Shown: positions 9,690 to 22,854, counted from the first letter of the stretch. The stretch is 64,000 bases of DNA from Cristatella mucedo (GCA_009760855.2 WPIO01000146.1:246001-310000), one strand, 5' to 3'. The notes: generated from the letters alone by a model not told the origin. Program-made: numbers and translations.

Positions 9690-11495
9690 TGTGTCTAGAT
9701 CGCAGTTGCATGCTTAGGGTGCCATAGAGGCACTAGTTCGAAAGCCGAACACAAAACCTAAGCCAAGAACATATCGTTTGTGCTGCCTTTCATTTGGAAT
9801 CACTTGCAACCTACTAGGTCCGGGAATAATACGTAGTCAGCAGCACTCCCACTACCGGCCAGTCGAAGCAGATCCCACTGCTCATCGGATTAGCTCTTGT
9901 ACCTTGGGCGTGACGAAAGCCGATGCGGAATCAGCGAGATGGGCAACTAAATTCAATAATCAGGCATTTTTTTTTAGCTATCAACGGTTTGACAGAGGGC
10001 AAGTAGGGAAAGCATGAATTCTGACCGCTGTGGGTAGCAGCACTCGCTTAGCTCACAGCGCGAGTAAGCACTAACAGAAAAGTCTATGCGGATCCTTAGA
10101 GCCGCTCGGGTAAGCGACGGCGAACAGTTCCGATCCTGCAGAACTACCCTCAGGTTGGAGAGGTATACACATTTAAGTAACAAGACTGTAGCAGGTATGG
10201 CGCCCATCACAAGTCTTAAGAAAAACCTCCATCAATACCATCTCACTAGCTGAAAAAATTTCCAACCAAGATCAATCTGAAACAAACAGGGCAGCATGGT
10301 CATGTCACCGGTAGCGACATAAAGTTGCATTCGATAGAGAACAGGCAAAGAAGATAGCCCCCTTCGGTGCGTGAGCAGGCGTCTCCGGAGCCCCATGCAC
10401 CGCAGCGCCGCTGCTACGCAACCTCAAGAGCTGCTGAAGAAATCATGTTACACTTTCTGATATGAATTCCATGTAGATAGCTGTCCAGCTTTCGTTGCAG
10501 AGGGTAAGTCGCAGGTACCGGCTAGGACGAACCGACCAGAGGTGCAAACGAAACCTAGGTGCCTCACTGCAGCAGCACAGACTGGCAGCTATAAAAGGCT
10601 TCCGGAACTCTCTCCGCTTCCTAGTCGCTGATTTATGGCCTCGTCTACCGGCTCTGCTGTCTTCGCAGGCATCGCGGCGCCTCTCTGAGTGCGTCGATCG
10701 CCCATCCTAGCATGGTTGTGTGTTATAAATGTATGTGATGCATTCGTGATTCCATTTGGTGATGACTTTGCAAGCAGATTTTTTGGCACAATAACAGGTC
10801 GGAAGCGATTTCCAATTGCGGATGGCCATTATTAGCTTTTTCAGTGGGAATTTAGATTATAATGGTATTATTGTCCGCTGATCTGCAATGGGTGCAAGAC
10901 AAGACGAAACCTGTGATCGTTTTTATGAATATTTTCGCTCGTGTGACACAACTTTGTCAATCTCCCATTCATGTCGACACCCAGGTGGTGCAGATTTTGA
11001 AATTGCATACGGTAAATCTCAACAGTCTCTTGCTGACGCCAGGAGCTTCGTTATCAGTACAAGACTCTGTGTGCTTCAACCTTCAACGTCTGCGTTACCC
11101 GAGTATGCTGGTCGGCGTTATTCATGCGTAATCTAGCCAGTCTGATACTTAGCTCATTTGCATCATGTCACAATACCGAAGTCCGTCATCAAATCATCGC
11201 CTCTCCAAAACCGAGCAGCGTTTGCATTGGTTTATCTCCGTCAATAAGCGACCTTGGTTAATTGAACTACGACATCGAATCACAACAATTTCAACCTTCC
11301 GTAGCCACCGTGCAATCACATTGCTTAAATCTTTCACTAGTCGCTTCAAGCTCACCGATATATTTGTATGGAAAGAACTGTCAGATTTTCAGCAAAAATG
11401 AGGCTTCTTAAACCTTGTTTACTGTCCATATCAAGGCACGCGCCAGATGCCATGCTGCTAGCGTTGCATTAAAACTTTCCAAGCTCCGCCGACCA
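9690..11495. other. Unassigned, 1.8 kb
   Basis: No known repeat or gene found. 10862-11401 on the plus strand is poor in stops (89 and 78 codon frames), but the translations resemble nothing I know and lack convincing splice sites. Confidence 0.35.
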
Positions 11496-11499
11496 GATT

Positions 11500-11745
11500 G
11501 AACTGGGTACTGTTACTGTAAAGTAATAATATTAATAGTAATAGTAATAACGCACTTGGCGCCCTCAGAGAACTCAATCTCTTTCTAGGTGCTCTACACT
11601 TTCTGAAAAGGAAACAAGATCGGATGGTGAGTGGTATCATGCTTGATAAGCAACAAGAATAACATGTTAGGGGTGACATGCACAGGGTAAGCTTGCAAGT
11701 GTGGTTAGTGGCAGCATACACAGTGTCAGCATGCATAAGCACATT
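11500..11745 (-). mobile_element. LINE family A 3' UTR and tail
   Basis: Minus-strand 3' UTR with hairpin (CTCAGAGAACTCAATCTCTT at about 11562) and an ATT-type tail at 11526-11550. It abuts a family B terminus at 11745. Confidence 0.75.
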
Positions 11746-12720
11746 GTAATGCATCTCCCCCTGTAACCCCACGAAGCCGCAAAGACCAAGGGGATGTTAG
11801 GCAAGAGAGTTTTCTGTAGGCCGCTCAAAGCCTTAGTGGCTTTAGGCACATATATGTTAGTAAACAGATTTCATCTCACCCAACAAAGAGAAAGGGAGAG
11901 GCTGAGTGAAGACGGCAGTCGAGGAAGTGGAGATGAAGTCTGTTGCCTACCGAATGCCTACTGAATGCATACCGAAAGCCGCTTAGACTGTGAGTTCGCT
12001 ATGCAAAATTCTCCTGCATACTCGTACCTAATCTTTAAAGCTTTGTGGAGTTACAGACGGAAATATATGAAATTACATTAGCATGAATTAGTTTCTCAGG
12101 ACGGCTGGAAAAGATGTGCCACAACCGGCCGCAAGAGAGTAACTGTCGTTGTATAAGCATTGTGGAAGTGAGCTCCAGTCTATGACCAGCAGAGAAAAAG
12201 CTTTTATCGCCAATGATCTTAAGCGTAGGAATGAAACAGCAAATTTATTGTCGGTAGATGACCTTAGGGAACGACGAGGCTGAAACTGGTGGAGAGCCGA
12301 GTCGTGGCAGGCCATGGAAAGTCAAACTAAGAAATTCGCTGTATCCGTTGATCAAGTAGGTGCCATCATAGCTCCTTCAGTGAAGGAGACATACGACAGT
12401 GAACCTGTTCGATTTTCTGACCAAAGTTGAAGTCATTTCATGATTTGCTTCAGATGCCTAACAGCTCATTTTGGTAGGCCAGCCAAAACCGATTTACAGT
12501 TGTCCAGCCTAGACAGAACTATGCAGCTAGTTAAATCTTTAGCAAGCTACCGTGGAAGACAGTTCCTAATCTAAGACAGGGATCGCACGTGATGGCTTGC
12601 TGTAGAAACAAACTTCTGAACGAAGCTTTACAAATTAGGCAGTTGTCAAAGACAGCACCTAAATACCGAGCCCGTTGTATGATCGCACAACAGCATCGCC
12701 TATTAGAAGTCTAATAGCTA
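11745..12720 (-). mobile_element. LINE family B 3' part, split by an inverted family B tail
   Basis: 11745-11930 and 12081-12720 are consecutive parts of a minus-strand family B copy (terminal ~190 bases, then ORF2 end: SLPQCLYNDSYSLAAGCGTS). Between them, 11931-12080 is the last ~150 bases of another B copy in plus orientation, ending GGAGTTACAGACGG. One B element has inserted into another, and the two tails can pair as a hairpin. Confidence 0.7.
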
Positions 12721-13150
12721 TAGTGTCTTTCTAGCTTTTAGAATGATGGCTGTCAAGGCCGTTTTCCTGATGAACTTTGAAAATTTAAGCTGCTGCTGTC
12801 GAAGTCCGCATCCCTTGCGGAGGCGATTGGTGCGACTGCACGAATAAGTAACCAGCCGAAAACCGAGTGCCCCCCCCCCCCCCGCAGAAAGCGAAGCCCA
12901 TACGTGGATGACAGCTCTCGCCTCCTCGGCAACTTGAAACAATTCGGAATTACCTCAATGCACAAGAGCTTACCCTTTTTTCAGCCAATGTGGAGGTCTA
13001 ACTCCCTACAGCCCCCAACTTTAAGGACGTTTTGGCACACAACCTCAAGGGTTTTGCTTCTAGAGCAGCAACATTAGCGTACTCACATCGAACACTCTTT
13101 ATAAGTGTGGACATTGTCTCCTGACCACGAACCGGGCAGCCCCCTAATCA
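12720..13150. other. Unassigned
   Basis: No gene recognised. A run of about 13 C lies at 12871-12883. Confidence 0.35.
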
Positions 13151-13154
13151 ATCT

Positions 13155-13475
13155 TCGGTAGTGGTCTCTCCTCGGTCTTTCGCCTTTCCCCCTCGGTCTG
13201 TCGCCTTCCCCCTCGGTCTGTCGCCTTCCTCCTCGGTCTGTCGCTTTTCCCCTCGGTCTGTCGCCTTCCTCCCCGGTCTTTCGATTTCCCTCTCGGTCTG
13301 TCGCCTTCCCCCTCGGTCTATCGCCTTCCTCCTCGGTCTTTCGCCTTTCCCCCTCGGTCTGTCGCCTTCCTCCCCGGTCTTTCGCCTTTCCCCCTCGGTC
13401 TGTCGCCTTCCTCCCCGGTCTGTCGATTTCCCCCTCGGTCTGTCGCCTTCCTCCTCGGTCGCTGCCCATCGGTCT
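13155..13475. repeat. 20-21 bp minisatellite
   Basis: About 16 imperfect units of TCGCCTTCCCCCTCGGTCTG, one base longer in some copies. One strand is pyrimidine-rich, and the array gives long open frames on both strands (charged Arg/Gly/Glu repeats on minus, Ser/Pro on plus). These are repeat artefacts unless transcription is shown. Confidence 0.9.
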
Positions 13476-13509
13476 CGCACTGCTCCCACTGCGCTTTAGC
13501 GTTACCCTA

Positions 13510-13960
13510 GTAATGATAGTGATAGTGTATTTATTATAGCGTCCACAGAGAACTAAATCTCTTTCTAGGCACTTCAAACTTTGCTGTAAAAGAAGCATGG
13601 TCGAATTTTTAGCGGTAGCATGCTCTGTGAACAACAAGCGTAAGATAATAATAATAACAATAACACATTTGATAACGCGAATTAAGAGAATTCAATCTCT
13701 TTCTAGGCGCTTTGCAATTGCTGTAAAGAAAGTACGATTGAATGGTTAGAGGTAGCATGCTCAACGCGATTAGTGGTGACATGCACAGTGTGGTTACTAG
13801 CAGCATGCAACAGTGTCAGCACGAATAAGCACATTAAGGACGAATCGCAATGACCCACTAAATTCTGTCGCAAATAGGTACGTTTTTGTTCGTTTTAAAT
13901 GTTGTCAAGTCAGGGGATGCCGTGGCACAAGTCGAGAGTGAGTGCTAGCCTGCTGCTCAA
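13510..13960 (-). mobile_element. Two successive LINE family A tails
   Basis: Both lie on the minus strand. One hairpin is at 13541-13575 (GAGAACTAAATCTCTTTCTA) with 3' UTR to 13640. A second hairpin and ATT tail are at 13645-13715, followed by the 3' UTR and ORF2 end to about 13960. One family A copy has landed in another. Confidence 0.7.
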
Positions 13961-14229
13961 GCATTTTTATTGTGCCGACAGTCAGTCAGATGATCCACCC
14001 AGTCAGTCAGATTATCTGATGGATCATCAGACGTCACCCAGATGATCAATCACCTTCAGCAATTGCCCAGGGGCTCAGGGCCCGGCTTCCTGTGAGTCCC
14101 AACACAAGCAGACATCTTAGGTGGGTAGGCAGTGGTTTGTCCAGCGGCCGCCGTAGGCTCTCTGCTGCTGCTGTTGGATCCGGCAGCAAAGCTGGGCAGC
14201 GAACAAAGCTCAAATGGCGCTGCCGCATG

Positions 14230-14335
14230 GCCGCTCTGTGCCGAAAGATCGAGCAAAACAAGCAGAGATACTCTTCCCATGTCTGCATTCTTAAGTAGGT
14301 CTTTTCATACCCGAACCAGTGCTGACTCCGCGGAG
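14230..14335 (-). mobile_element. LINE family A internal RT scrap
   Basis: Minus-strand match to the segment of RT around LLVLLDLS (plus: GATCGAGCAAAACAAGCAGA). A ~100-bp orphan without tail. Confidence 0.6.
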
Positions 14336-14339
14336 TGAT

Positions 14340-14960
14340 TAGCTCTGAAAACAGACCGGAACTTATTAGCTAGGTTTGAAGGTTCAATATATGAGTTCAG
14401 CCAGAAAGCATTGCCGGGCTAATTGCTGGCTTCGCCCGACGTCTGACAATTCTTGAGCTCTGGCTCGGGCACTTTGGCTCGTTCAGACACTTCCGGCCCC
14501 GACGTCGGTCGACCCTTCCGATCCTCTCAAAATCAAATCTCTCGCAACTGGAGCTTCACCTCCTTAAATAATTTGGGCCCTACCCATCCCCTACGTATGC
14601 TATCCATTCCCTGCCCAGCGTGAATCCATAGTCCACGTGCAGGTAACCAATGATTATCTTCCGAGCCATAAGCAACTGCACATTCACCCTAAGCTATGAA
14701 CCTGACTAACCGCTTATCTTTAAAGGCGTAAAATCCTAAAGGCGCCAAAGCGCGGCTAAGCCACAAACCTTAGGCCACAAACGTGAACCGTCGCTTATCG
14801 GTATAGCCTAAATCTAAACCATAAACTATAAACCTCAACGTAAAGCGTAAACATGCTAATCCGCTTAACTGCCATAAAGCCTAAATCCTTAATCTGCCAC
14901 ACCACCAAGCAGCGAATCATCCTTTTAGGCTTCCCGCGATAAACGAGAGGGGGAGAAAGG
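14340..14960. other. Unassigned, with loose CTAAA-type repeats
   Basis: No gene. 14690-14905 has irregular recurrences of CCTAAA, AAACC and TAAAGCC. Confidence 0.4.
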
Positions 14961-14975
14961 TGGACATAGGGAGGT

Positions 14976-15340
<365 letters not shown>

Positions 15341-15344
15341 GTGT

Positions 15345-16004
15345 CGTTGCTATTTTTGAAATTATTAATTTCATTATCACCAAAGTCACACCAGCGACAC
15401 TTTTAAGCAACGGGGCTGTCGAAATGTTTACCAGTTAACTGAGGGAATCGGCCCGAGCCGTTTAGACGGCGATAAAAGGATGCGCATGCTGAGTGAGCAA
15501 CGACCTCGAAGGTTCGATGCCGACACCGGAGAAAGTTTAATGATAGCGATTAAGCCACAGCGGGTATCACTAGCGTAAATGCGGCGATACATCTGATTTC
15601 AGAACGGGGCTAATTATTTAAAATGAATGAGATATCTGCGGTGAAGTAGAATAAGCAAACAGACGTCTAACGATGCAACGAGTGGAACTGCACAGAAACG
15701 TTGGAATATTATCTGGAGCGATTAGCCAGACTTTCTCGATAGGATTGAAAGCTATTTACTTAAGTATGCATTTAAATTTAATACCTGCTTACGTATAAAA
15801 ACGCTTGACACAAGTATTACGACATAGCGCCTCCTCAGTGGTGCGCACTCCCACCATTGTACTTACTAGGCTTGAACCCCAGACGAACAAAAGTCAAGCG
15901 TACTTTTCAGATAGCAGCGTTAATTTAATTTGCTGGCAAGCAGCCTTAGTTGAAGTATTCGTATCGTATAAGCCTGCTCCCTGTCTCTGCGACACCAAGC
16001 AAGC
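15345..16004. other. Unassigned
   Basis: Nothing recognised upstream of the family A 5' end. Confidence 0.35.
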
Positions 16005-16782
16005 GCTACTAGCGTTTCGTGTCCGCTGCAGGATTCGCTTTCGAAAATCGAAGCTCTTGCGACTTTGGTATACGGAAATCGATGCACCTAAAGCTTAAAG
16101 TTTTAAGCTTAAATGTTCGTTTTTTTGACCGTAGTGCGTAAGAAATTACATGTCAATGGACATCTAAACGCTTACCGCTTGGAGCGGGTACCGGAAAGCC
16201 GGCGGCGGCGTTAGACACGCCGGCGGCTAGTAACCTGCTTATTAGTTGTGATTGTGCGTACCCATTGTCGTTTCGATATCGGGGTTCAAATGCATTGCTA
16301 AATATTATTGCTGTCGCTAAGGTCAGTGATGTATGCATTCCCAAAATAAAAGCGTCCCAATGCCGACAGACGCGAGGGACTGCGAGCTGAGAACCCGCTC
16401 ATTTGGTATTCCTAACATTGTCTCGAACCACTCAGCACGTTCTCCCTCAAGCGTTGCTTTGAACCTCTTTAACCTTGTGGCCTTCTGGGCTACTCTAACT
16501 TCGGCGGCCAAACTTAAAGCTTGTCTGTGGAATCCTCACTCAATGTGCAGTAAGCCACCCCTATTAATAAGCGACCATGTTTCTAAAAAAGGCCCAACCT
16601 GCTCGCCTTTACTGAAACCTGGGCTAAAATTGGTAAACCGCCCCACCGTTAACAGAGCGACCCCGAAAGGCTTTTACTTATTTCAAACCCCATATGGTCA
16701 ATCGAAACTGGAGGTGGAGTCGCCATTAGCGTACGGTCAATATTAAATTTCAAGCCGTTTTCAGCCCCTCGAAGCAATCTAT

Positions 16783-16945
16783 TGTTTTTTTGTAATTCAT
16801 TTGTAATTCATTTATATAGCGCCCCAAGAGAACTTAATCTCTATTCAGGCGCTTCACATATGCCTCCGGGCTCGAGCCCGCGACCTCAGCCAGACCTTGG
16901 TCGGAGCGAGCACCTTAACCGCTGGACCAAACCAGCTCGGCTTGA
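16783..16945 (-). mobile_element. tRNA-derived SINE with LINE-A type tail
   Basis: Reading the minus strand: GCTGGTTTGGTCCAGCGGTT (box A region), GCTCGAGCCC (box B region), then ATATGTGAAGCGCCTGAATA and the hairpin ending GGGGCGCTATATAAATGAAT. The last 50 bases match the family A terminus. Confidence 0.8.
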
Positions 16946-17262
16946 GTTCGCCAGTGTAGTGTGCGCTTGCGGCCTCTGTTGTAATAAGCGAAGCGCCTGA
17001 CACTAATGCACCTGCCTCACCTGTGGCCACTAGTTACGCCATTGAAGCAGCGCAGCGTCGGGCCACTAATGCAGGTTACATTTCGTGTCGTCTGCTGCGA
17101 TTGATTGGGCTCCCATAGATATGTGCCCGTTGAGAGGAATAGTGATTGAGAGTCTCGTCTACCGCGCACGTGCGCCCGCTGTGTCTCCGTGAAACTCCCT
17201 CTAGAGCAGCCGCAGCCGCCGCGGGAGCCAGATGTCGCAACACCAGATAACATGCACCCAAT
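16946..17262. mobile_element. Possible LTR fragment
   Basis: Shares about 110 bases with 44880-45000 (ATGTGCCCGTTGAGAGGAAT, AGTCTCGTCTAC, GTGTCTCCGTGA). The arrangement of AATAAA-like sequence then AGTCTCGTCT resembles the R/U5 part of an LTR. It is inferred, not proven, and interrupts the family A copy together with the SINE. Confidence 0.4.
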
Positions 17263-18538
17263 GGCGGCAGTAGTCTGTCGCCCCCCCAGGCACCAAGTCC
17301 TCCTTGATCTAAGATTTATCTGATCTCATTTCGATTCTGTGTGCAAGGAATCGACCCTTCCTCGTTATGGGTGATTTGAATATTCATTTTTATAACTTAT
17401 TTGTCGCTATCGGCACCAAATTTCTTGCATTGACTGACTCATTGTCACTTGTTCTAAGGTGCATGGCCCTATACACATCAATAGTCACACATTCGACCAA
17501 ATTTTTTCATACGACTGCACGCTACCACCACCAATTTTCATCAAATGCTGCTTATCTGACAACATGCAGATCTTATTTAATCTACAATATGTGCCCTCCT
17601 CATCTAAAATCAGCTGTGTATCGCAATACCTCAAGACCCTTGACATCGTTGCCGTTCATGTGAGAATCTGCATTGCCTTTGCAGCTCAATCCCACTTCTG
17701 ACCTGTCATCATTAGTACATTGATACAACTCGACACTAGCTGATGTACTCGACGAGTTGGCACCTCTGACTAAGCGCTCTGTGCGCCCTCGCCCAGAGGC
17801 CTATGGTTTACTGCAGACGCTAAACTAGCTAAGACTCCTAAGCAAAATCTTGAAAAAGCATAAACAAGATCAGGACTGACTGTCCATCGACAGGCACACG
17901 AGGACTACTATAAATCGTACCGATCGATTTGAGCGAAGGCCAAGTACAGCTCTTATAAACAGATTGTTTATTCACAGTTACTTAATCCACAAACGCTGAT
18001 GTATACGGTTAACCTCAACTCCTTACCTAGTGATCCCAGTGGTGATCTAGCTGATCGATTCTCTAGCTTTTTGTCAACAAGATAGACAAGATCAGGGAGT
18101 CCATGCATAAAATGGCAGCAAATCACTGGAAAACTGTTCCTCAATTCCATACAGTACCTCCATGTCTGAATTCAGGGATACCAAAAATGACTTCATTATG
18201 AAACTTATATTCCACTCAGATTAGACTACTAGTCCTCTGGTCCCTATTCCCACTGCCGTGCTTCTACTATGCATTGGTCTGCTGCGTAATTAACGTCATA
18301 AACACGTCATTAGCGTCAGGTCATGTCCCAGCACCTTTCAAAAAGGCTGTAGTCAGGCCTCTAAAGAAAGCGATACTAGACCAAGAGAACTTGAGCAGCT
18401 ACCGCCCAGTTTCCTTCCTACCATTTCTATCAAAGACACTGGAACAGGTCGTGGCGGACCAGCTGAACTCATATATCGAAACCTCACACCTTGCTAGTAA
18501 GTTCCAGTCTGGCTTTAGAGCTAATCACTCCACAGAGT

Positions 18539-19272
18539 TGTACCCAGGCTGGGTTCGGTTGACAGGGACCGGACGGCTATAGTGAGGGTTAGGGTCACCG
18601 GCTAGGCCGGGGTCGGACCCTACGGCATGGCCGGATGTATGCGGTGACGTGAGGTCACCGGGGCTCTTGGGTACGGAAAGTTGGCCAAGTAAGTCGTGTT
18701 GTTGGAGGCTACCGGTCTCGCCGAGTTATGCACCTGTATTCGTGCAGGCGTGCTCCGGCGATGCTGCCACGTACGCAAGGGAACGAGTACCCAAGACCCG
18801 AGCGGAGCTGGATAGCTCGCTCATTGTTGACTTGTTTATACCGCGTTCCACGTGTAACGTGTTCGTGACCCCCCCCGTGTGTTGGCGTCTTTCGGTGGAA
18901 GCTTACGACTGTGGTAGTTGTAGACTCGGACTAGCCAGCAGTTACTCAGCCAGCCGGGTTTTGGACGGCGTACGTTCGTACTGTTGGATTCGGAGTTGAT
19001 ACAACGACAGGACTGCAGAAGCCGACTGACCCCAACTAACACGTTTGTTCGCGCTTGCTGCGTCGTCTTGCGCCCCCGTAGTGTACTGTGAATAGGAACC
19101 TCCCTGTAGACTTGTTTAGTTCCCACGTTGTTGTTGGCGCATGCGTTATAAAGATGTTTAACCTGACGGCTGCTCGTCTTACCCTAGCTCGGCGGCATGG
19201 CGAGCGGCAGCGTGGCCGGAGGATGGCGGGGTTTGGCGGGAATTAGCCTTTGACCCCCGGAACTCGGTTACA
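18539..19272 (+). mobile_element. Solo LTR, 734 bp
   Basis: Begins TGTACCCAGG and ends CGGTTACA (TGTA...TACA). It is flanked by GAGT on both sides, a 4-bp target duplication. The host family A sequence is uninterrupted across it (CACAGAGT | CAGCATTGC). A second copy is at 25610-26339. There are no internal retrotransposon genes, so it is a solo LTR from recombination. GCGTTATAAAGA at about 19143 is a possible TATA box. Orientation is assumed. Confidence 0.82.
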
Positions 19273-20655
19273 GAGTCAGCATTGCTTTGGGTATACAACG
19301 ACCTACTTAGGAACGCAGGAAAAAAGGTAGAGTCTTTCTCCTTGTTTTGCTCTATTTTATGGCAGTTGTTGATACTATCTATCACCAAGTTCTTCTTGAG
19401 CCTCATCTCAAATGTGTATCATCGGCACTGCACTGCAATGATTTAGGTGCTAGCTCAGTGGGACATACCTATGAATTGATGTGAATAGACAGAGATTATC
19501 CAAGTAACCACTGAAATATTGGGTACCTCAGGAGTCTGTGCTTAGTCACGTTCTTTTCACGGTTTATACTTTCCTCTTGCCAATGTGATTGCCAGGCACA
19601 ATTTAGGCTTTCACTTTTACGCGGATGACAATCAGTTGTACCTTTACTTTGATCCCCCAGCCCTCCAACACGTCGAACTCTCTCAATTCCCTTGCAGCAC
19701 GATGATATCCACACATGGACGGCATCTACCTTATTAAATTGAATGATGATACAACTTACTAGTTATCGGCAAACCAAGTGTTATCCAGAAATTCGAAAGG
19801 CTAACGCTCAAAATATGCTCTGCCAGCGTATCTCCTGTTGAATCCACACACAATCTAGGTGTCATGTTCCAAAGTGACCTTTCGTTAGACGACCACATCA
19901 GCTCCACAATAAAGTCTGCCTACTTTCAGCTACATGATATTGCTAACATTCTGGCTTGTTTAGACAGGGGTATCACATCTAAATTGGTCCATGCATTTGT
20001 GACATCCCGACCTGACTTCTGTTACACACTGCTTGCTGGACTTCCAGCCTGTGCATTCAGGCGCCTACAGCTGGTGCAAAACTCTGCTGCTCGGCTTGTC
20101 TGTCTTGAGCGTCGCAGTTGACACATCTCACCACTTCTCGTCGACCTGCACTGGCTCCCAGTCAAGTAACGGATCGAATTCAAGGTTCCGTCACTAACTT
20201 TTAGGTGTCTTCATTCTTTGGCTCCAGCCTACCCATCAAATCTACTACTTCTCAAGGCTAAGCACAGTACTAACTGCATTTCGGAATTAAATTGGTTACA
20301 TATACCACGCAGGAATCTCAAATCCTTTGGAAACCGTGCCTTTAGTACGCATGCTCCCAAAGCCTGGAACTCACTTCCGACTTGTATCGCGACATCCCCT
20401 GACTTGAACACATTTAAAAAGAAACTAAACACGCATCCAATTATCCCGGCATTTAGTGGGTCCACGCGTTTCGTCCTTAAAGTACTAATGCGTGCGACCC
20501 TGTGCATGCCACCCCTAACCGTGTTATGCTTGTTGTCATTGAGCATGCTACCACTAACCATTCGAGCGTTCCTTTACAACAAGTGTAAAGTTCCTAGAAA
20601 GAGATAGAGTTTTCCGACCGAGATTTATAAAATTTATCATTATTATTATTAGTAT

Positions 20656-21252
20656 TCGCTTAAAGTTAGAGTGGCACACATATACTAAGATAAAAAATGG
20701 TGCGTACAAACGCTGTAGCGCAGCCAAGGTTCCTATCGATGCCCAGATGAGGCTTATAAGCCTCGATCTTGCCTTGAGCGCACACCGTGCCGCACAAAAG
20801 CGCGAGAATATCGGTCCACATCTATATTGACAAATGTAATTAAGATTTGGTTGGTACGTATAGAAAAACGCACAAGCAATGCACTTTTTAACATTTAATA
20901 AAGGTACATTTTCATTTCCAGAGCGTGGTTTTACCAAAACACTGGCGCCAACAAAGTCCGTCTAATGCACGAGTATAATCTGCCCGAAAAAATGAATTCA
21001 AAGAAATAACGGCGAGCTAATAAAAAAGGCACAAAAGTTACAGCGAGTCATTCGAGCTCTGGTGCCTTTGTAGGGGCTCGGAAGCGAAGCCCTCACAGGC
21101 GAGGTACTGGTACTGTGGTACTGCAGTACTGGTGACGACGGCTGTATTGTATCATATACAGGCAACACACCCAAGCGAGCGTACATACGGATGTAGCGGT
21201 AGTAGCTATCGCGTAAGCAGCTCCGAAGCGCCAGTAGAAAAGATAGCAAGAG

Positions 21253-21258
<6 letters not shown>
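20656..21258. other. Unassigned
   Basis: No recognised repeat or gene. A minus-strand frame of 127 codons at 20554-20937 starts inside the LINE tail and has no family likeness. Confidence 0.35.

Positions 21259-21287
<29 letters not shown>
21257..21287. repeat. (GA)n microsatellite
   Basis: About 15 GA units. Confidence 0.95.
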
Positions 21288-21288
<1 letters not shown>

Positions 21289-21289
21289 A

Positions 21290-21845
21290 AATGGATAGCT
21301 CCGTACGACGCACGTACGTACGACGTGCTGACGCACAAGCAGAAAGCAGGTCGGGTCACGCGACCACAGCCGATCTTTTGCAATTAAATCCAGCTTAGTC
21401 AGCCGATAGTGTCCCACTCGAGCGCGTAATGACGTGGTACTCAGCACGCGCCCGTTGGCCGGGCGAAGTGGTCTGAGTTCGGCTGGGGCGGAACTACCTT
21501 GCCGGCGTGGCCACGCCCACACCATGGCAGTAATGACCCGTCACAAGCAATAGCGAGTACTCCAATAAGGCAGCTTAAGAATACAAACGTCGCAAGAGGC
21601 GAGTAAGCGACCGCAGAAGCCCTTAGCAGTTAGATGCAGCCGAGGTAGCAACGCATCAACGATTTAGCTGAATCTCATAGTACACGGTGCCCGGCTGTCC
21701 ACGATGCAGATTTGATCTCTGCTTATCCTCAGGAAGCTCACAGTTAGCGTCGGCACTATTGCCAATACGACGTCTGTCAAAGTAGAGGTCAGCGACCGAA
21801 CTGGAAAACGTAAATTAAGGGCAGTTATTATAGACACACGTACAC
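21290..21845. other. Unassigned
   Basis: Nothing recognised. Confidence 0.35.
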
Positions 21846-21848
21846 AGA

Positions 21849-21886
21849 CAGAGAGAGAGAGAGAGAGACAGAGACAGACACACACA

Positions 21887-21967
<81 letters not shown>

Positions 21968-21991
21968 AGACACACACACGCGGATACACAC

Positions 21992-22030
<39 letters not shown>
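21849..22030. repeat. Compound microsatellite (GA)n-(CA)n-(TA)n
   Basis: GA at 21849-21869, about 50 CA units at 21877-21978, and (TA)18 at 21994-22030. Confidence 0.97.
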
Positions 22031-22033
<3 letters not shown>

Positions 22034-22034
22034 A

Positions 22035-22850
22035 AAAGCAGTGCAGCTGTTCTGTGAAGAGGTGCACTGAAGGATGAGGCACAGAAGTCCTGACTCATAC
22101 TCGCGTACTCGTGTGCTGTCAGTGAGAATACATAGCGTCCATCGATTACGTGCGCCCATCGACGTGGTTAGCACCATGGCCGGTGCAAATTCGCACAGTT
22201 ACTTATGCAGGTCGGTGCGCTTGATTTAGCACCAGCATGATTTACCGTAGCTCAATTTAAGGCTGCTGTGCAGCGAAATTCGGATTCGATGCTGTTCGAT
22301 GGTATGCAGGAGTACAACACAACTCTTTGCCTGTTGCGACGAAACTCCCAGCTAGCTAGCAAATGTCAGTAGATTAGTACGATTACGTCTTATCTTCACT
22401 TAATCCAAATCTTTGGTCGGACTGTCCGTTGTCCAGCGATGCGGGCTGCGATCCATCTGCTGTTCGCCAAGCTTCTACCACTGCAATCCCGAAATTACCG
22501 ATTTCCAAATGGTTCCCGAGCGACCGACCATGAGACCGACTGGACACCAGAAAAACCGCAAATTCCCCCCCCGACTTAAGGAAACCATTCATATAGGTAC
22601 TGCAGTTGCAGCGCCGGACCAAGCGCCAACGGCAAGTACGCCCGAGCACACTCAGCTGGCGAACAACGACTGTGAAATCGGCTGATAATGCACGGCTCTA
22701 TAAAGGTTTCTTACAAGAAACAGCGAGTACTATCCCGGCAATCATGACGTGGATGATTGTACAATGCTCCAAGGTTTCATTATTGTTAATGAATTTGCCA
22801 CGACACTGACGACCCAACTTGTGGGCGCCTCGACGTCGTATTTTCTTTTA
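22035..22850. other. Unassigned
   Basis: No gene or known repeat recognised. Confidence 0.35.
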
Positions 22851-22854
22851 TCGC

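Larger units (their letters stand above)
16005..20655 (+). mobile_element. Near full-length LINE family A, split by two insertions
   Basis: Collinear with the full copy at 54501-58178. The 5' region is at 16005-16400, then CLWNPHSMCSKP, then endonuclease GDLNIHF at 17367. RT N-terminal sequence FQSGFRANHSTE ends at 18538, RT resumes at 19273, and the ORF2 end, hairpin and ATT tail run to 20655. 16783-17262 is an insertion (SINE plus other debris) with ~50 bp of the element lost, and 18539-19272 is a solo LTR. Frames are heavily mutated, so it is dead. Confidence 0.85.

Noticed and set aside
10862-11401. Possible plus-strand gene with frames of 89 and 78 codons
   Set aside because: Two overlapping frames of equal quality, no family likeness and no splice support.
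18274-18999. Open frames across 18274-18582 and 18649-18999 as host genes
   Set aside because: The first is LINE family A RT running into the solo LTR, and the second lies wholly inside the LTR.
21664-22177. Cys/Val-rich frames
   Set aside because: Translations of CA and TA microsatellites.
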